Virus record (IMG/VR): IMGVR_UViG_3300023174_000599
Coordinates: 1 to 25,136 of that record
DNA: 25,136 bases
Source: a virus
Strand: one strand, 5' to 3'
How positions within the stretch are numbered: position 1 is the stretch's first letter; each line of letters opens with the position of its first letter. Position numbers and translations under genes: made by a program. Shown here in pieces: positions 5,789-15,400 of this stretch. The notes beneath the pieces were generated by a model. That model was not told the DNA's origin and did not search any database. It saw only the letters and a list, made by a program, of their open reading frames with translations.

Positions 5789-8521
5789 ATGGGCGTCTTA
5801 GACGACATAGGAATTTTAAACAATAAGCAGCTTTCTAAAAGTGCTTTTTCTGGTTTTATTATAGACGTAAAAAAACGACTGAAAACAGGAAACGGAATAT
5901 TCAAATCTCCCGCGGTCGGTAAACAAGCAGACCCTATAGAAAATTCTGACCTCGCGAAGATAGAAGACCAGTTTTTATTTCCAGAGTTTCATAGAATCTG
6001 GAAAGAAAGATACACAAAAACTGTCCAACAGCTAAATCTCCCGGGAGCTTATCAAGCTGTTCCTAAAATTCCGCTAGCTCCCCTGATAGACCCTACGGCT
6101 TTGGCTAAAGTAATGGGCGTGAAAGACGCAAAGCCCGTTAAGTTTCCTGACATATTATTCGAGATACAAGGCCTCCCTCCCCCAGGAGCGCCTCCTGCGC
6201 CTCCTGCCACCATAAAAGATGTTTTAACTAATAATCTAGTAAAGACTGTGGAGTTTTTTGACCAATATTTAAAAGGGCTAAATCCGTTAGATCCTAAAAT
6301 AATAGAAAAACTAATAAACATAGTTAATAAAGCACCTGGTGCAATAGTTCCGCAACTACCCGATCCACGCGTACTAAAGCACGGATACACCCAACAACAC
6401 AATTTCGAAAAATCCATATATCTTGCACAAGAAAAAGCGCACTTGGAATTAATGGCCCGCTCCAAGGACCCAACATTTTTACCTAATTTAATTGCGCAAA
6501 TGGCATCGGGACAAAACGACATACTTCTTACAGAAGTGTATGCAATCGCCTCAAAACATCAACCTACCCCAATGTCGACTAGTGACTTTGAAATTGCAGC
6601 GCAAGAAGTACTTTTACAACATCAAGTAAAGCTAGAGTGCATCGCCCTATTAGGACAAAATATAGGCAGCGGTGAAATAATAAGGGCTCTCGCGGCTACT
6701 CCAGAAGATCAAGGCGGATTAGGTTTGCTAGACATGTCAAAGTCAAAAAGTGATCAAACTTCTGGCAACGAAAATCCTCAAGGAGCGACTACGGCAAGCG
6801 GTGGTTCTACGACGATATCGTCGACTACGACTCTTTCAGGTATGCCGGCTCAAACCGGCGGTAATGAAAATGTCAGTCAAAGTCCATTCGCGGCGAGCGG
6901 ACAACCTGTACAAGACGAAGCCCCACCAGGCGCTAGTGGAACCGGCGGGTCCAGTAGTCCTAGTTATGGAAGCGGATATGGCATGGGCGGAGAAACGCCA
7001 GCCGACGAATATCCTCCGCCGCCTGGTGCTAGTCCCGGTGGCTCTGCACAACAGCCCTCTGGGTTTGGCTTTGGTGGACCATCTGACGAAGTACCTCCTG
7101 GGGGTAGTCAAGGACAGGGATCTTTAGGATCCGGACCCCAGGGAAGCGGTGGCCCCGCGGGGCAGCAAGGTTCTCCTTTTGGATTTGAGGCTCCTCCTGA
7201 TGAAGTGCCACCGCCTGGTGCACAAGGTGGCGGAGGTAATGCTCAATCTAACGTTTCTCCGTGGGCCGGACCTCCCGCCGACGATTATCCCAATCAAGGC
7301 AACCAAGGTCAGGCTACACCACCAGGTTGGGGTGGCGCGCCTCCTGATGAAGGGTCTCAACAACAAGAACCTCCCAAAATACCTCAAGATAGTCCCGAGG
7401 GTGGAGAAACGATGGGCACAGAAAATCCGACTGATCCACAAGGAGACCCAGACGTGCCCATCGACCCGCCACCGAATACTACTTCTAAGGACATGAATAT
7501 TCCCGAAGGTATAGGAAATTCTTATTCCTCCGGTGATGATGATGACAATGAAGGCGACGGCGGTTCCTCGGGAAGCAGCAAAAAAGGATTTAAAAATACG
7601 AGTGTTAGAAGAAGAATAAAAGACCTCATCGAGGGAGGCAAAACATGCGTTGGTGGTTGCTTGGGTCCTGCCCCCGATTTTGCAAAAATGCCCATGCCAG
7701 GAGGAGGGTCGGGAGGTTTTATTCAAGAGACTTTCAGGGGTTTTACAGGTAGCGACGCCTCCGTCCACCCCGCGTGGGCAAAGGTGATAGATGGCGCTGG
7801 TACCACCATTGGTGGTGGATTCTCGAGTGTGGCCGGAATTAAGGATGTAATGGGAAAAGCTAATCCGGATAACCCAATTCAACCCGTCGCGACGTCTTGT
7901 GGTCAATTATCTAGTTGGCTCATAAGAAATGTAATCATGCCTACTTCGCGGGCAAATGGTGCATCGGTATCGATTCCTTGGGACAAGCAAGTAGCTGATG
8001 AGAATTTTAAAAAATCAGGTATAACAAAAGGCGCAGAAACAGCTTACAAAACCAAAGACTCAATAGGCGGTACAGGTTTTGAATTTGCGTATACAGCGGC
8101 GGCACTTGGAGCGTGGGTTAGCCTAGATAATTCTAATGTAACTGATCCGTTGAAGGCTCCCGCGCCGAGTTATGGAGACGTTTATTTAACGATAGACGGT
8201 GAAAACAACGTTCGCCACACTGGCATAATAATAGATTGGCGCCCGTCAGAAGGGTGGTGGGCTACAGCGGACGCGGGACAAGGAAATATGGGCGCCGCCG
8301 CGGGAGACCCGGCTAAGGCTTCACAAGGCATGGCATATTGCAAAAGAGTTTTAAAATTTGATGGTACCAAATATTTGGTCACGGCTGAAGCCGCGCAAGC
8401 TGCATCTGGTCAATTGAAGCGTTTTCACGGATACGTAAATATGGATATTTATGTAAAAAAATTCAAAACTGATTATAGCGGTGTTTGGGATAAGATTGGA
8501 ATACCCGACTGGTGTAAGTAA
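5789..8521 (+). CDS. Tail-associated Cys-His peptidoglycan hydrolase-like protein with repeat linker
   Basis: This 910-aa protein has three parts. Residues 1-317 are a mostly helical N-terminal region with a Pro-rich patch (LPPPGAPPAPPAT), likely the virion docking part. Residues about 318-605 are a low-complexity Gly/Ser/Pro/Gln linker with recurring P-x-D-E-x-P-P-P-G-A units, ending in an acidic DDDDNEGD stretch and a basic VRRRIKDLIEGG stretch. The C-terminal domain, about 690-910, fits the CHAP/NlpC-P60 papain-like fold: Cys704 in TSCGQLSSWL starts a helix, His810 lies in VRHTGIIIDW on a beta strand after GDVYLTIDG, and D828 in ATADAG could be the third polar residue. Such domains cut peptide or amide bonds in peptidoglycan. 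Location between hub-like and gp25-like genes suggests local wall digestion during DNA injection. A Cys pair (CVGGC, about 628-632) could form a disulfide. The catalytic triad is my assignment from motifs. Confidence 0.65.
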   Translation: MGVLDDIGILNNKQLSKSAFSGFIIDVKKRLKTGNGIFKSPAVGKQADPIENSDLAKIEDQFLFPEFHRIWKERYTKTVQQLNLPGAYQAVPKIPLAPLIDPTALAKVMGVKDAKPVKFPDILFEIQGLPPPGAPPAPPATIKDVLTNNLVKTVEFFDQYLKGLNPLDPKIIEKLINIVNKAPGAIVPQLPDPRVLKHGYTQQHNFEKSIYLAQEKAHLELMARSKDPTFLPNLIAQMASGQNDILLTEVYAIASKHQPTPMSTSDFEIAAQEVLLQHQVKLECIALLGQNIGSGEIIRALAATPEDQGGLGLLDMSKSKSDQTSGNENPQGATTASGGSTTISSTTTLSGMPAQTGGNENVSQSPFAASGQPVQDEAPPGASGTGGSSSPSYGSGYGMGGETPADEYPPPPGASPGGSAQQPSGFGFGGPSDEVPPGGSQGQGSLGSGPQGSGGPAGQQGSPFGFEAPPDEVPPPGAQGGGGNAQSNVSPWAGPPADDYPNQGNQGQATPPGWGGAPPDEGSQQQEPPKIPQDSPEGGETMGTENPTDPQGDPDVPIDPPPNTTSKDMNIPEGIGNSYSSGDDDDNEGDGGSSGSSKKGFKNTSVRRRIKDLIEGGKTCVGGCLGPAPDFAKMPMPGGGSGGFIQETFRGFTGSDASVHPAWAKVIDGAGTTIGGGFSSVAGIKDVMGKANPDNPIQPVATSCGQLSSWLIRNVIMPTSRANGASVSIPWDKQVADENFKKSGITKGAETAYKTKDSIGGTGFEFAYTAAALGAWVSLDNSNVTDPLKAPAPSYGDVYLTIDGENNVRHTGIIIDWRPSEGWWATADAGQGNMGAAAGDPAKASQGMAYCKRVLKFDGTKYLVTAEAAQAASGQLKRFHGYVNMDIYVKKFKTDYSGVWDKIGIPDWCK
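6914..7356 (+). repeat. Imperfect ~27-residue Pro/Asp-Glu repeats in the hydrolase linker
   Basis: Six degenerate units centred on a [DE]-x-P-P-P-G-A core begin near 6914 (DEAPPGAS), 6999 (ADEYPPPPGAS), 7082 (SDEVPPGGS), 7195 (PDEVPPPGAQ), 7276 (ADDYPNQG) and 7342 (PDEGSQQQ). Spacings are about 85, 83, 113, 81 and 66 bases. Each core is usually preceded by an aromatic/Gly segment such as GFGFGGP, PFGFEAP or SPWAGPP. The period and conserved acidic-proline core indicate repeated duplication of a flexible linker or short binding module. Confidence 0.75.
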
Positions 8522-8531
8522 GCGGGTTTAG

Positions 8532-8560
8532 TTTTAATAAGCCGACATAGTTAGGACTGT
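8532..8560 (+). promoter_or_regulatory. Leader of the gp25-like gene with ribosome binding site
   Basis: The 39-base gap after the hydrolase gene is one of the two longest gaps in the window (the other is 42 bases, at 340-381). It holds TTTTAATAAG (8532-8541) and an AGGA ribosome binding site about 5-6 bases before the ATG at 8561. The same 10-mer occurs before the gene at 15894. No hairpin or exact T4-type late -10 element is visible, so promoter activity is only possible. Confidence 0.3.
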
Positions 8561-9034
8561 ATGGCGTCAACAATAAGTTTTAAAAGCGTAGGCATGACGG
8601 GTCAAAAACTCATTGAGAGTAATTTGATACCCAGCTTGACGCCTATCGGAATAAAGACGCCACTAAAACTAGGTAAAAAATATGGAATATTCGACATGTA
8701 TACTAACATGTCTGATACTATCCACGACAATTTAAGGAATTTAATACTCACCAACTGGGGAGAACGATTGGGGCTTTATTATTTTGGCGCCAACTTGAGA
8801 CCATTGACAACAGAATATTCAGTTCAAGAAGAATTCGATTCCGAGGCAGTGATTAGAATAAAGACTGCTACGGCGACGTGGATGCCCTACATAAATCTAA
8901 TAGATTATGTGTCGGATTTCGAAAGTTACACGAAACTTTCTTCAGTCGCTCAAATAAAGTTATTGATAACCTATTCAGTTCCACAATTAGCTGTCGAAAA
9001 TCGTAAACTACGAATTAATTTGTTCGTACTATAA
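8561..9034 (+). CDS. gp25-like baseplate wedge protein
   Basis: This 157-aa protein matches the GPW/gp25 family of baseplate wedge proteins, with a somewhat longer N-terminus than T4 gp25 (132 aa). The family core is visible: a Leu-rich helix (SDTIHDNLRNLILTNWGERL, residues about 50-70), then a Gly turn and NLRPLTTEY strand region, followed by a beta section with EAVIRIKTATATWMPYI and a closing strand pair (LLITYSVPQ...LRINLFVL). In contractile tails this protein joins wedge core and sheath and helps start sheath assembly; relatives share the fold with type VI secretion TssE. The gp6-like gene follows after 16 bases, a common order in contractile-tail clusters. An AGGAC ribosome binding site precedes the ATG. 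Confidence 0.88.
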   Translation: MASTISFKSVGMTGQKLIESNLIPSLTPIGIKTPLKLGKKYGIFDMYTNMSDTIHDNLRNLILTNWGERLGLYYFGANLRPLTTEYSVQEEFDSEAVIRIKTATATWMPYINLIDYVSDFESYTKLSSVAQIKLLITYSVPQLAVENRKLRINLFVL

Positions 9035-9050
9035 TGGAAATCAAGAAAAA

Positions 9051-10907
9051 ATGGCCACTGAACCTAAAAAAATTACAAAAGAGATAAGACAGCGACGTTA
9101 TTTGGCTCGCGACTTTGATTCCCTACGTCAGTCGTTACTAGACTACGCGCGCCAATATTATCCAGATCGCATTCAAGATTTTTCAGAGGCGTCTATAGGT
9201 GGCTTGTTTTTAGATATGGCCGCATACGTCGGCGATAATTTGTCATTTTACTTGGATCACCTCTACGGTGAACTAAACCCAGAAACTGCAGTTGAAAATG
9301 GTAGCATAGAAAGAGCTTTAAGAAGTTCTGGTGTTACTATCGCAGGAGCTTCCCCCGCTACAGTTAATGTCACTACGTATATTGAAGTACCAACAGCCTC
9401 ACCCGGCGACGATGGACCTGATTTAAGTCTTTTGCCAGTTGTCAAAGAAGGTTCTATTTTTACGAGCGATAGCGGTATTCCTTTTACTTTGATAGAAGAC
9501 ATAAGATTCATAGTAGATCCAGACGAAAATGGTACCTATATCATAAATCCCGCGATAAAGAAAAAAGTTGGCCGCCGCCGAGCTGATGGTGCTATAGTGA
9601 GTTATTTTCTTTCGCTAGACGGACTTTGCGTTTCTGGTAGAGAGGTTAGACAAGTAACAACAGTTGGAAGCTTTACCCCTTTTCGTAGAATTCAACTAGA
9701 GCAACCCAATATCACAGAAATAGTAAACGTATATGACGATTACGGTAACACGTATTATGAAGTTGGAGCCTTGTCTCATGACGTAGTCTATAGAAACGCC
9801 CTAAATTCTTCTTCTGACAGCGATCTCGTAAAAGATGGGTTGAGAGTAATTCACGCTCCTTATAGATTTACTAAATTGACTGACCTTGCTACGCGCAAAA
9901 CGACGTTACTATTTGGAGGGGGTTCTGCGGCTTCGTTAGAAGACGACGTCATTCCAGATCCGACCGAATTTGCTTTACCCTTACCGTACTCGAAGACGAT
10001 AAAAAGGACTTCTTTAAATCCTGAAAAATTATTAACTACGAACACCCTAGGTGTAATATCTTCTAACACAAATTTGACGATTACATACAGGTATGGTGGT
10101 GGCTTAAGTCACAACGTTACGCCAAATTCCATATCATCTATTACGAGTTTATCGTTGGCTTTTCCTAGAAATCCACCCAACAGCGACGCTGTAAAAGTTA
10201 GAAATTCTCTAGAAATAAGTAACGCCATGGCGGCTTCTGGTGGCGAAGACGCTCTCACACCTCGTGAACTGATAGCGCTAATACCAGCAGTAAAAAATTC
10301 TCAAGAAAGAATCGTGACTAAGGAAGACTTGTTGGCTCGAGTATATACGATGCCATCCAACTTAGGAAGAGTATTTAGGGCGTCTATAACGCCAAATCCG
10401 AATAACCCTCTTTCGACGCAACTATTCATTATATCAAGAGACAACAACCAAAGACTGATCATGTCACCAGACAGTCTAAAGTTAAATTTAAGAAAATATC
10501 TTAACTCTTACAGGATGATATCAGACGCTATCGATGTCCTCGACGCGCAAGTCGTTAATCTACAGTTAAAATTTACCGTCGTAATTGACCCTTCATTGAA
10601 TAGAACGTCTGTGTTATCCGTCGTTTTAGCAAAATTACAAAAGCAGTTTGAAATTAGAAAAATGTATATAGATCAACCGATCATTATTTCAGACGTAATT
10701 AATACGATTTATTCGACACAAGGCATCGTCGCAGTCGACTCAGTGGAGTTAATAAATATTTCTAACGTAGTTGACAATAGGATTTATAGCGACGTCGTAC
10801 ACGACGTAAAAAGCAATACAAAGCGCCAGATGTTATTTCCTCCGACGGGAGGAATATTCGAAATAAGATATCCTGACGTCGATATCATAGCCAAGGTGGT
10901 GACCTGA
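9051..10907 (+). CDS. gp6-like baseplate wedge protein (baseplate J family)
   Basis: This 618-aa protein is close in length to T4 gp6 (660 aa). The N-terminus has the typical gp6 start: RRYLARDFDSLRQSLLDYAR, then SEASIGGLFLDMAAYVGDNL followed by SFYLDHLYGELNPETA, a helical bundle found in many T4-like wedge proteins. The baseplate-J-type region lies around residues 397-440 (GGEDALTPRELIALIPAVKN, SQERIVTKEDLLARVYTMP). The C-terminal part (DVINTIYSTQGIVAVDSVEL) is the usual final alpha/beta segment. gp6 forms the dimeric ring that links the wedges around the hub. An internal out-of-frame ATG at 9034 was not used; the chosen ATG at 9051 gives the conserved start. Its stop shares one base with the next ATG (TGATG), a tight coupling. 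Confidence 0.9.
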   Translation: MATEPKKITKEIRQRRYLARDFDSLRQSLLDYARQYYPDRIQDFSEASIGGLFLDMAAYVGDNLSFYLDHLYGELNPETAVENGSIERALRSSGVTIAGASPATVNVTTYIEVPTASPGDDGPDLSLLPVVKEGSIFTSDSGIPFTLIEDIRFIVDPDENGTYIINPAIKKKVGRRRADGAIVSYFLSLDGLCVSGREVRQVTTVGSFTPFRRIQLEQPNITEIVNVYDDYGNTYYEVGALSHDVVYRNALNSSSDSDLVKDGLRVIHAPYRFTKLTDLATRKTTLLFGGGSAASLEDDVIPDPTEFALPLPYSKTIKRTSLNPEKLLTTNTLGVISSNTNLTITYRYGGGLSHNVTPNSISSITSLSLAFPRNPPNSDAVKVRNSLEISNAMAASGGEDALTPRELIALIPAVKNSQERIVTKEDLLARVYTMPSNLGRVFRASITPNPNNPLSTQLFIISRDNNQRLIMSPDSLKLNLRKYLNSYRMISDAIDVLDAQVVNLQLKFTVVIDPSLNRTSVLSVVLAKLQKQFEIRKMYIDQPIIISDVINTIYSTQGIVAVDSVELINISNVVDNRIYSDVVHDVKSNTKRQMLFPPTGGIFEIRYPDVDIIAKVVT

Positions 10908-12415
10908 TGTTTCGCGTATTAAAAGCCGACAAAGACACATATATTACTAACAAATACGTAGATGGCATCCAAGCTAAAAGCGGTAACGTCGGTACTGCAG
11001 GTACAATGGACCTTTTCAAGCTATATGGAATCACTACCGTCAACAATATAGCACAAATCGAATTATCCAGAATTTTAATACACTTTGACCTAAATCCATT
11101 AAGAGATTTAGTCAACAATGGAAAAGTTGACATATCACACCCAAGTTTCAAATGTCAATTGAGTTTAAGAGACGTATATGGCGGACAAACTACGCCTAAC
11201 AATTTTACGGTAGATATTTTTCCGCTATCGGCTTCGTTCGACGAAGGATCGGGCAAAGATACGGCGTACTATGTCGATGAAGATGTCACAAACTTTTTTT
11301 CTGCCTCTAGAGAAGCTGCGTGGCTCCAAGAGGGTTGCTCGGCGGCTCGTTTTTCGACGAGTCCCGGAGATTATATAACCAGTTCTATTACGATCAACAA
11401 CACCAAAGCTTCTCAGACTTTTATAACGGGAGAAGAAGACTTACTCATCGATGTAACGAATATCGTGTCGGCGACCTTGAAAAAAGACTTGCCAGATTCG
11501 GGTTATAGAATTTCTTTTAGCGATACAATTGAGTCTGATACTTACACTTATTTCGTTAAAAGATTCGCCTCGCGGACGGCTTACGACGAAACAAAGCGAC
11601 CGCAGCTTCAAGTTAAATTCGACGATTCGATATTCGATGAAACGTCCAATCTACGAATCGACTCGCCATATCCTGCTAGCTCATTTCTTTACAACTATGT
11701 TCATGGTCAATTGACTAACTTAGTTTCGGCTTCTTCTCTCATTACGGGATCCAACTGCATTCTACTAGAACTTAAAACCGAAGCGTCTGGCGTCGGATCT
11801 TATTCGTTATTCTTTACGGGGTCGCAGCATTATTCTGGTATCAACCCTGCAACCGGGATATATTCTGCTTCGATATCCCTACCACTAACCAATCCCAAAA
11901 TTAAAGCAAGCTATTTGCAAACAGGCTCCATTAATTTTGTACCGGTGTGGAGTTCTATAGATCGAACGATAGCCTATGTAACAGGATCGAAAATAACAGC
12001 GTACGCGCCAGAGAGGATCGATCGTAGATTGAATCCCAGGAGATATACGGTCGGTGTGTTGGGAATAAGCACCGATTATGCAGAGGCAGAAGAAGTAACG
12101 TTAAGAGTAAATATTTTTGATCAAAATAGTCCTGTAATCAAGGCGGTTAGATTGCCACATGAATTACCTGGGTTGGCCCTAAAGAATTCTTATTACGCCA
12201 TTAGGAATTCTGTGACTAACGAATATGTGATACCTTTTGATTCTGAAACTAATTCTACCAAATTAAGCAGCGATTCTAGCGGTATGTATTTTAATTTTAA
12301 CACTTCGACACTTACGTCGCAGCGCTCGTACGTAGTCGATATAATGACTATAGTCGATGGTCAACAACAGAAATACTTGAATGCTTCACCCGTGTTTAGG
12401 GTAATAAAAATCTAG
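10907..12415 (+). CDS. Virion/baseplate structural protein, DNRLRE-like N-terminal region
   Basis: This 502-aa beta-rich protein follows the gp6-like gene with a one-base overlap. Its start (MFRVLKADKDTYITNKYVDG, then AKSGNVGTAGTMDLFKLYG and SRILIHFDLNPLRDL) resembles the DNRLRE-type jelly-roll pattern, in which an early alanine-aspartate strand is followed by a small-residue loop and an aromatic R-x-L-x-x-F-D strand. A second block (LLIDVTNIVSATLKKDLPDS...GYRISFS) fits the later strands of the same domain. The C-terminal half has repeated Thr-Gly-Ser turns (SLITGSNC, FFTGSQHYSG, YLQTGSINF) and ends in a short beta domain (YVVDIMTIVDGQQQKYLNASP). Position between gp6-like and the large LamG protein argues for a wedge or peripheral baseplate role. 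It may replace a T4 wedge subunit, but no direct match is claimed. Confidence 0.6.
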   Translation: MFRVLKADKDTYITNKYVDGIQAKSGNVGTAGTMDLFKLYGITTVNNIAQIELSRILIHFDLNPLRDLVNNGKVDISHPSFKCQLSLRDVYGGQTTPNNFTVDIFPLSASFDEGSGKDTAYYVDEDVTNFFSASREAAWLQEGCSAARFSTSPGDYITSSITINNTKASQTFITGEEDLLIDVTNIVSATLKKDLPDSGYRISFSDTIESDTYTYFVKRFASRTAYDETKRPQLQVKFDDSIFDETSNLRIDSPYPASSFLYNYVHGQLTNLVSASSLITGSNCILLELKTEASGVGSYSLFFTGSQHYSGINPATGIYSASISLPLTNPKIKASYLQTGSINFVPVWSSIDRTIAYVTGSKITAYAPERIDRRLNPRRYTVGVLGISTDYAEAEEVTLRVNIFDQNSPVIKAVRLPHELPGLALKNSYYAIRNSVTNEYVIPFDSETNSTKLSSDSSGMYFNFNTSTLTSQRSYVVDIMTIVDGQQQKYLNASPVFRVIKI

Positions 12416-12428
12416 GCCTTGATTCGTC

Positions 12429-15400
12429 ATGATTAGAAAAAAGAACTACATACAAGCGCCATCGTTTATTAAAGCTGCGTTAACCGAGACTAGACCAGTA
12501 CAGCTAACGTTTCGAGACCTATTAAACACGAACATAGAAAGTACTTCGTCTTTTCAATACGACCCGCTGGATTATCCTGTAAAAAGCACGCAACAACTCA
12601 ACGTTGATTGGTCAAAATTCGAAGAACACACATTCTTCCAGTCTGCCGAAGTAAAAACCAATGTCGCTTTTGATCAGATCGTCAATGGATTTCCATTCGA
12701 CGGTACAAGAATTGATGTTGAAAGATTTTTTGAAAAATTAACAGGCTATGAAAAGTGGGTATATGATCAATTCCCAAGATTCGCTGGACAGCTACATTTT
12801 TCGGGCACGCAGGTAGGAGAAGATCCCTTTAACGGTTTTGCTTCGGGATTAGGAACGCGCGTCGAAGTTAAAGACTCTGCGGGATGGTTGTTCCCAGACA
12901 TATCTAAGAACGATACGGGCGAGCCCATATTGAATCCACCCGCCAATAAGTCGTTCACAATTGAAACCCATATATTCGTCCCGAATCAAGGCAACGATGG
13001 ACAAGTTGTTTTTCAAAAGTTATCACCTGATAAAAGTCAAGGTTTCACTTTTTACTTAGAACCCTCAACGAACGCGTACGCAACAGGTACTTTCTGCATA
13101 GTTTCCGGTAGCGTTAACAACTTTGTAGACTGCAGCTTCCGCAAGGGAGAATTTAATCATCTTTGTGTATCCTTGAATCGAGAAGTAGGCGACAATTATC
13201 TGCAAGTTTTTGTTAACGAGCGCCTACAAAATGAAAGTAAAAAACAAAAAGTTATTGGCGAATTTATCGACACGTCTTCTTTAGTTATCGGTTCGGGATC
13301 TTCTTTTTACGTCGATGGTGTATATACGACGCCACAACAAACCTTCAGCGGTACCCTTGACGAATTTAGAATATTCCATGCCTATAGGTCTATTCAACAA
13401 CAAAGAAACTATTCCTCTAAGGGTCTATATTCGACAGATTCTTTAAAACTGTATTTTAGATTTAATGAACCATCGTCGTCCTTATCTTCTAATCCTAACG
13501 ATCTTGTTAATGCCATAGTCTTGGACAGCTCGGGAAATTCTCTGCATGGACTTATACAAAATTTCGATAACTCTTTGCGACAATCGGCGATAGACGACCC
13601 GTTAAGTTCAATGACCGCAGAGAGACCCGAATTCACAGTAGTGTTATTTCCCTATAATCCCGATGTCGTCTCGTTAAATACGAGATTATTGTCTTCGGCC
13701 AGTATATACGATCAGGTTAACCCAAACTTGATCACAAAATTAATTCCACGACACTATCTTCGAGAAGGTGGAGAAGAAGAAGGGCTAAAGCGCGACGAGA
13801 TAGAGGGAACGATCGGCGAGGCTTATGGCGGAGAAGGTATACCGGGACAAGGACAGCTAGGTTCTACACAGATAATTTTAACTTTTCTCTATATCTGGGC
13901 TAAGTTCTTCGATGACATAAAAATGTTCGTCGACGCATTCGGTACGTTAAACACGGTAGACTATGCGCTCCCGAACACCATGCCAGATAATTTTTTAAAT
14001 AACTTTGCTAATTCCTATGGTCTATTTCTACCGTCGTTCTTTAACGATGCTAGCATACTCCAGTACGTCGATGGCGAGGACATCAGCGAAAGTGGTTTGT
14101 CGACGTACACCTTAAAACAAATACAGTCTAATTTATTAAGACGTGTCTTGGTAAACATACCCGATATCTTGAAATCTAAGGGTACACAACACGGTATTAG
14201 GTCTTACTTAAGGTCAGTTGGAATAGACCCAGATAACAGCGTACGAATTAGAGAATTCGGCGGACCTTCTTTAAATCAATTTGGAACGAGCAGAGAAACA
14301 AGAACCGAATACTCATCGGCAGTAGATTTCCAAACGGCTTCAATCGTCACAACGTCGTTTCTTTCGGCTTCGAGAGTGGAGCCTGGATTCCCTGACGTCA
14401 TCGGTCCATTTAGCGAAGGAATATCGACGAATAAAAATGATGGTCTATTGACATCTGGTTCCTGGACATATGAAGGATGTTATCGATATACCGCAGAAAA
14501 TTTGGCGAAATTTGATGGCGAGTATCAATCACTAGTCAGATTCGAAACGACGGGGTCGGCGACAACTGCCCAACCAGGAATTATTCTTAACCTCGTTGCG
14601 TCAAGTTCTTTGATGGCCTATATTCGACCTGGCATGTCGGCGACTTCGCCAGCGCTACAGTTGATGTTGCCCATTAACGTGTTCGATGGCGAAAAATGGA
14701 ATATATCTGTAGGTTGTTATCGTAATGACTCTATAAAGAGTGCAGTATCGTCTTCCTACTTCTTAAGAGCTGCAACACAAAATAACGGAGATATTTCGAG
14801 GATATACACGACGTCTTCATTCTTTTATGAGACTCCCTCGGGAGAAAATAACGCGTTTAGAATATTGTCGGCAGCCAACAACGCGTCGGGATCTAGAATC
14901 GCGATAGGAAAAAACAACAACATCCCAGAAGGTGGCATGGGCTATCTGTATCTCAATAGTACGCTGGATACGCCAGACATCGCTAGAGAAACTCAATGCG
15001 TCGGTCAAGTTAGTAACATTCGTTTTTGGTCTAAGGGTTTGACGGAATCTGAGTGGAGAGAGCATGTTAGAAACCCCAAGTCTGTTGGCGTCGAAGACGC
15101 GTTAACAAACTACAATTACGTAACCTCTAAAACAGGTTCATTCGAGAAATTAAGATTAAGCACTTTAGAAAAGCAGACGGCTAGAACGGCTTCATTGTCT
15201 GGAGAAATAGTGTTTAATGATTTTAGCGAAAATGGTGTCAGAGTCTTCGGGTCGCAATTCCCCGCCAGCCAGCAGGTTTTCATAGGTGACATTTATGGTT
15301 ATAGTTATTTATCGCCATATTTCGATGAATATTCTTCTACTGAAAAAATTCGAATTAGGGGATTCAAAGAATTCGAATATTTGAGCGACGCACCATACGC

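Noticed and set aside
6750-7496. Alternative + strand frames overlapping the repeat linker
   Set aside because: They sit in the same biased repeat region, lack ribosome sites and show no family pattern, while the 910-aa frame continues through with recognisable ends.
7124-7906. Long 260-codon open frame on the - strand opposite the hydrolase linker
   Set aside because: It lies opposite the low-complexity Gly/Pro/Ser linker, whose biased codons remove stops from other frames. The translated product is Arg/Ile/Ser-rich without domain pattern, and every other gene is on the + strand.
5789-8521. Eukaryotic-like mucin or collagen-type origin of the Gly/Pro linker
   Set aside because: There is no regular Gly-X-Y triplet. 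The repeats have a period of about 27 residues with an acidic-proline core, better explained by internal duplication in a phage protein.
9034-9087. Small 17-codon frame (MEIKKKWPLN...) with ATG overlapping the gp25-like stop
   Set aside because: It is out of frame with the gp6-like gene and fully overlapped by its conserved N-terminus. Length and Lys-rich content fit chance.
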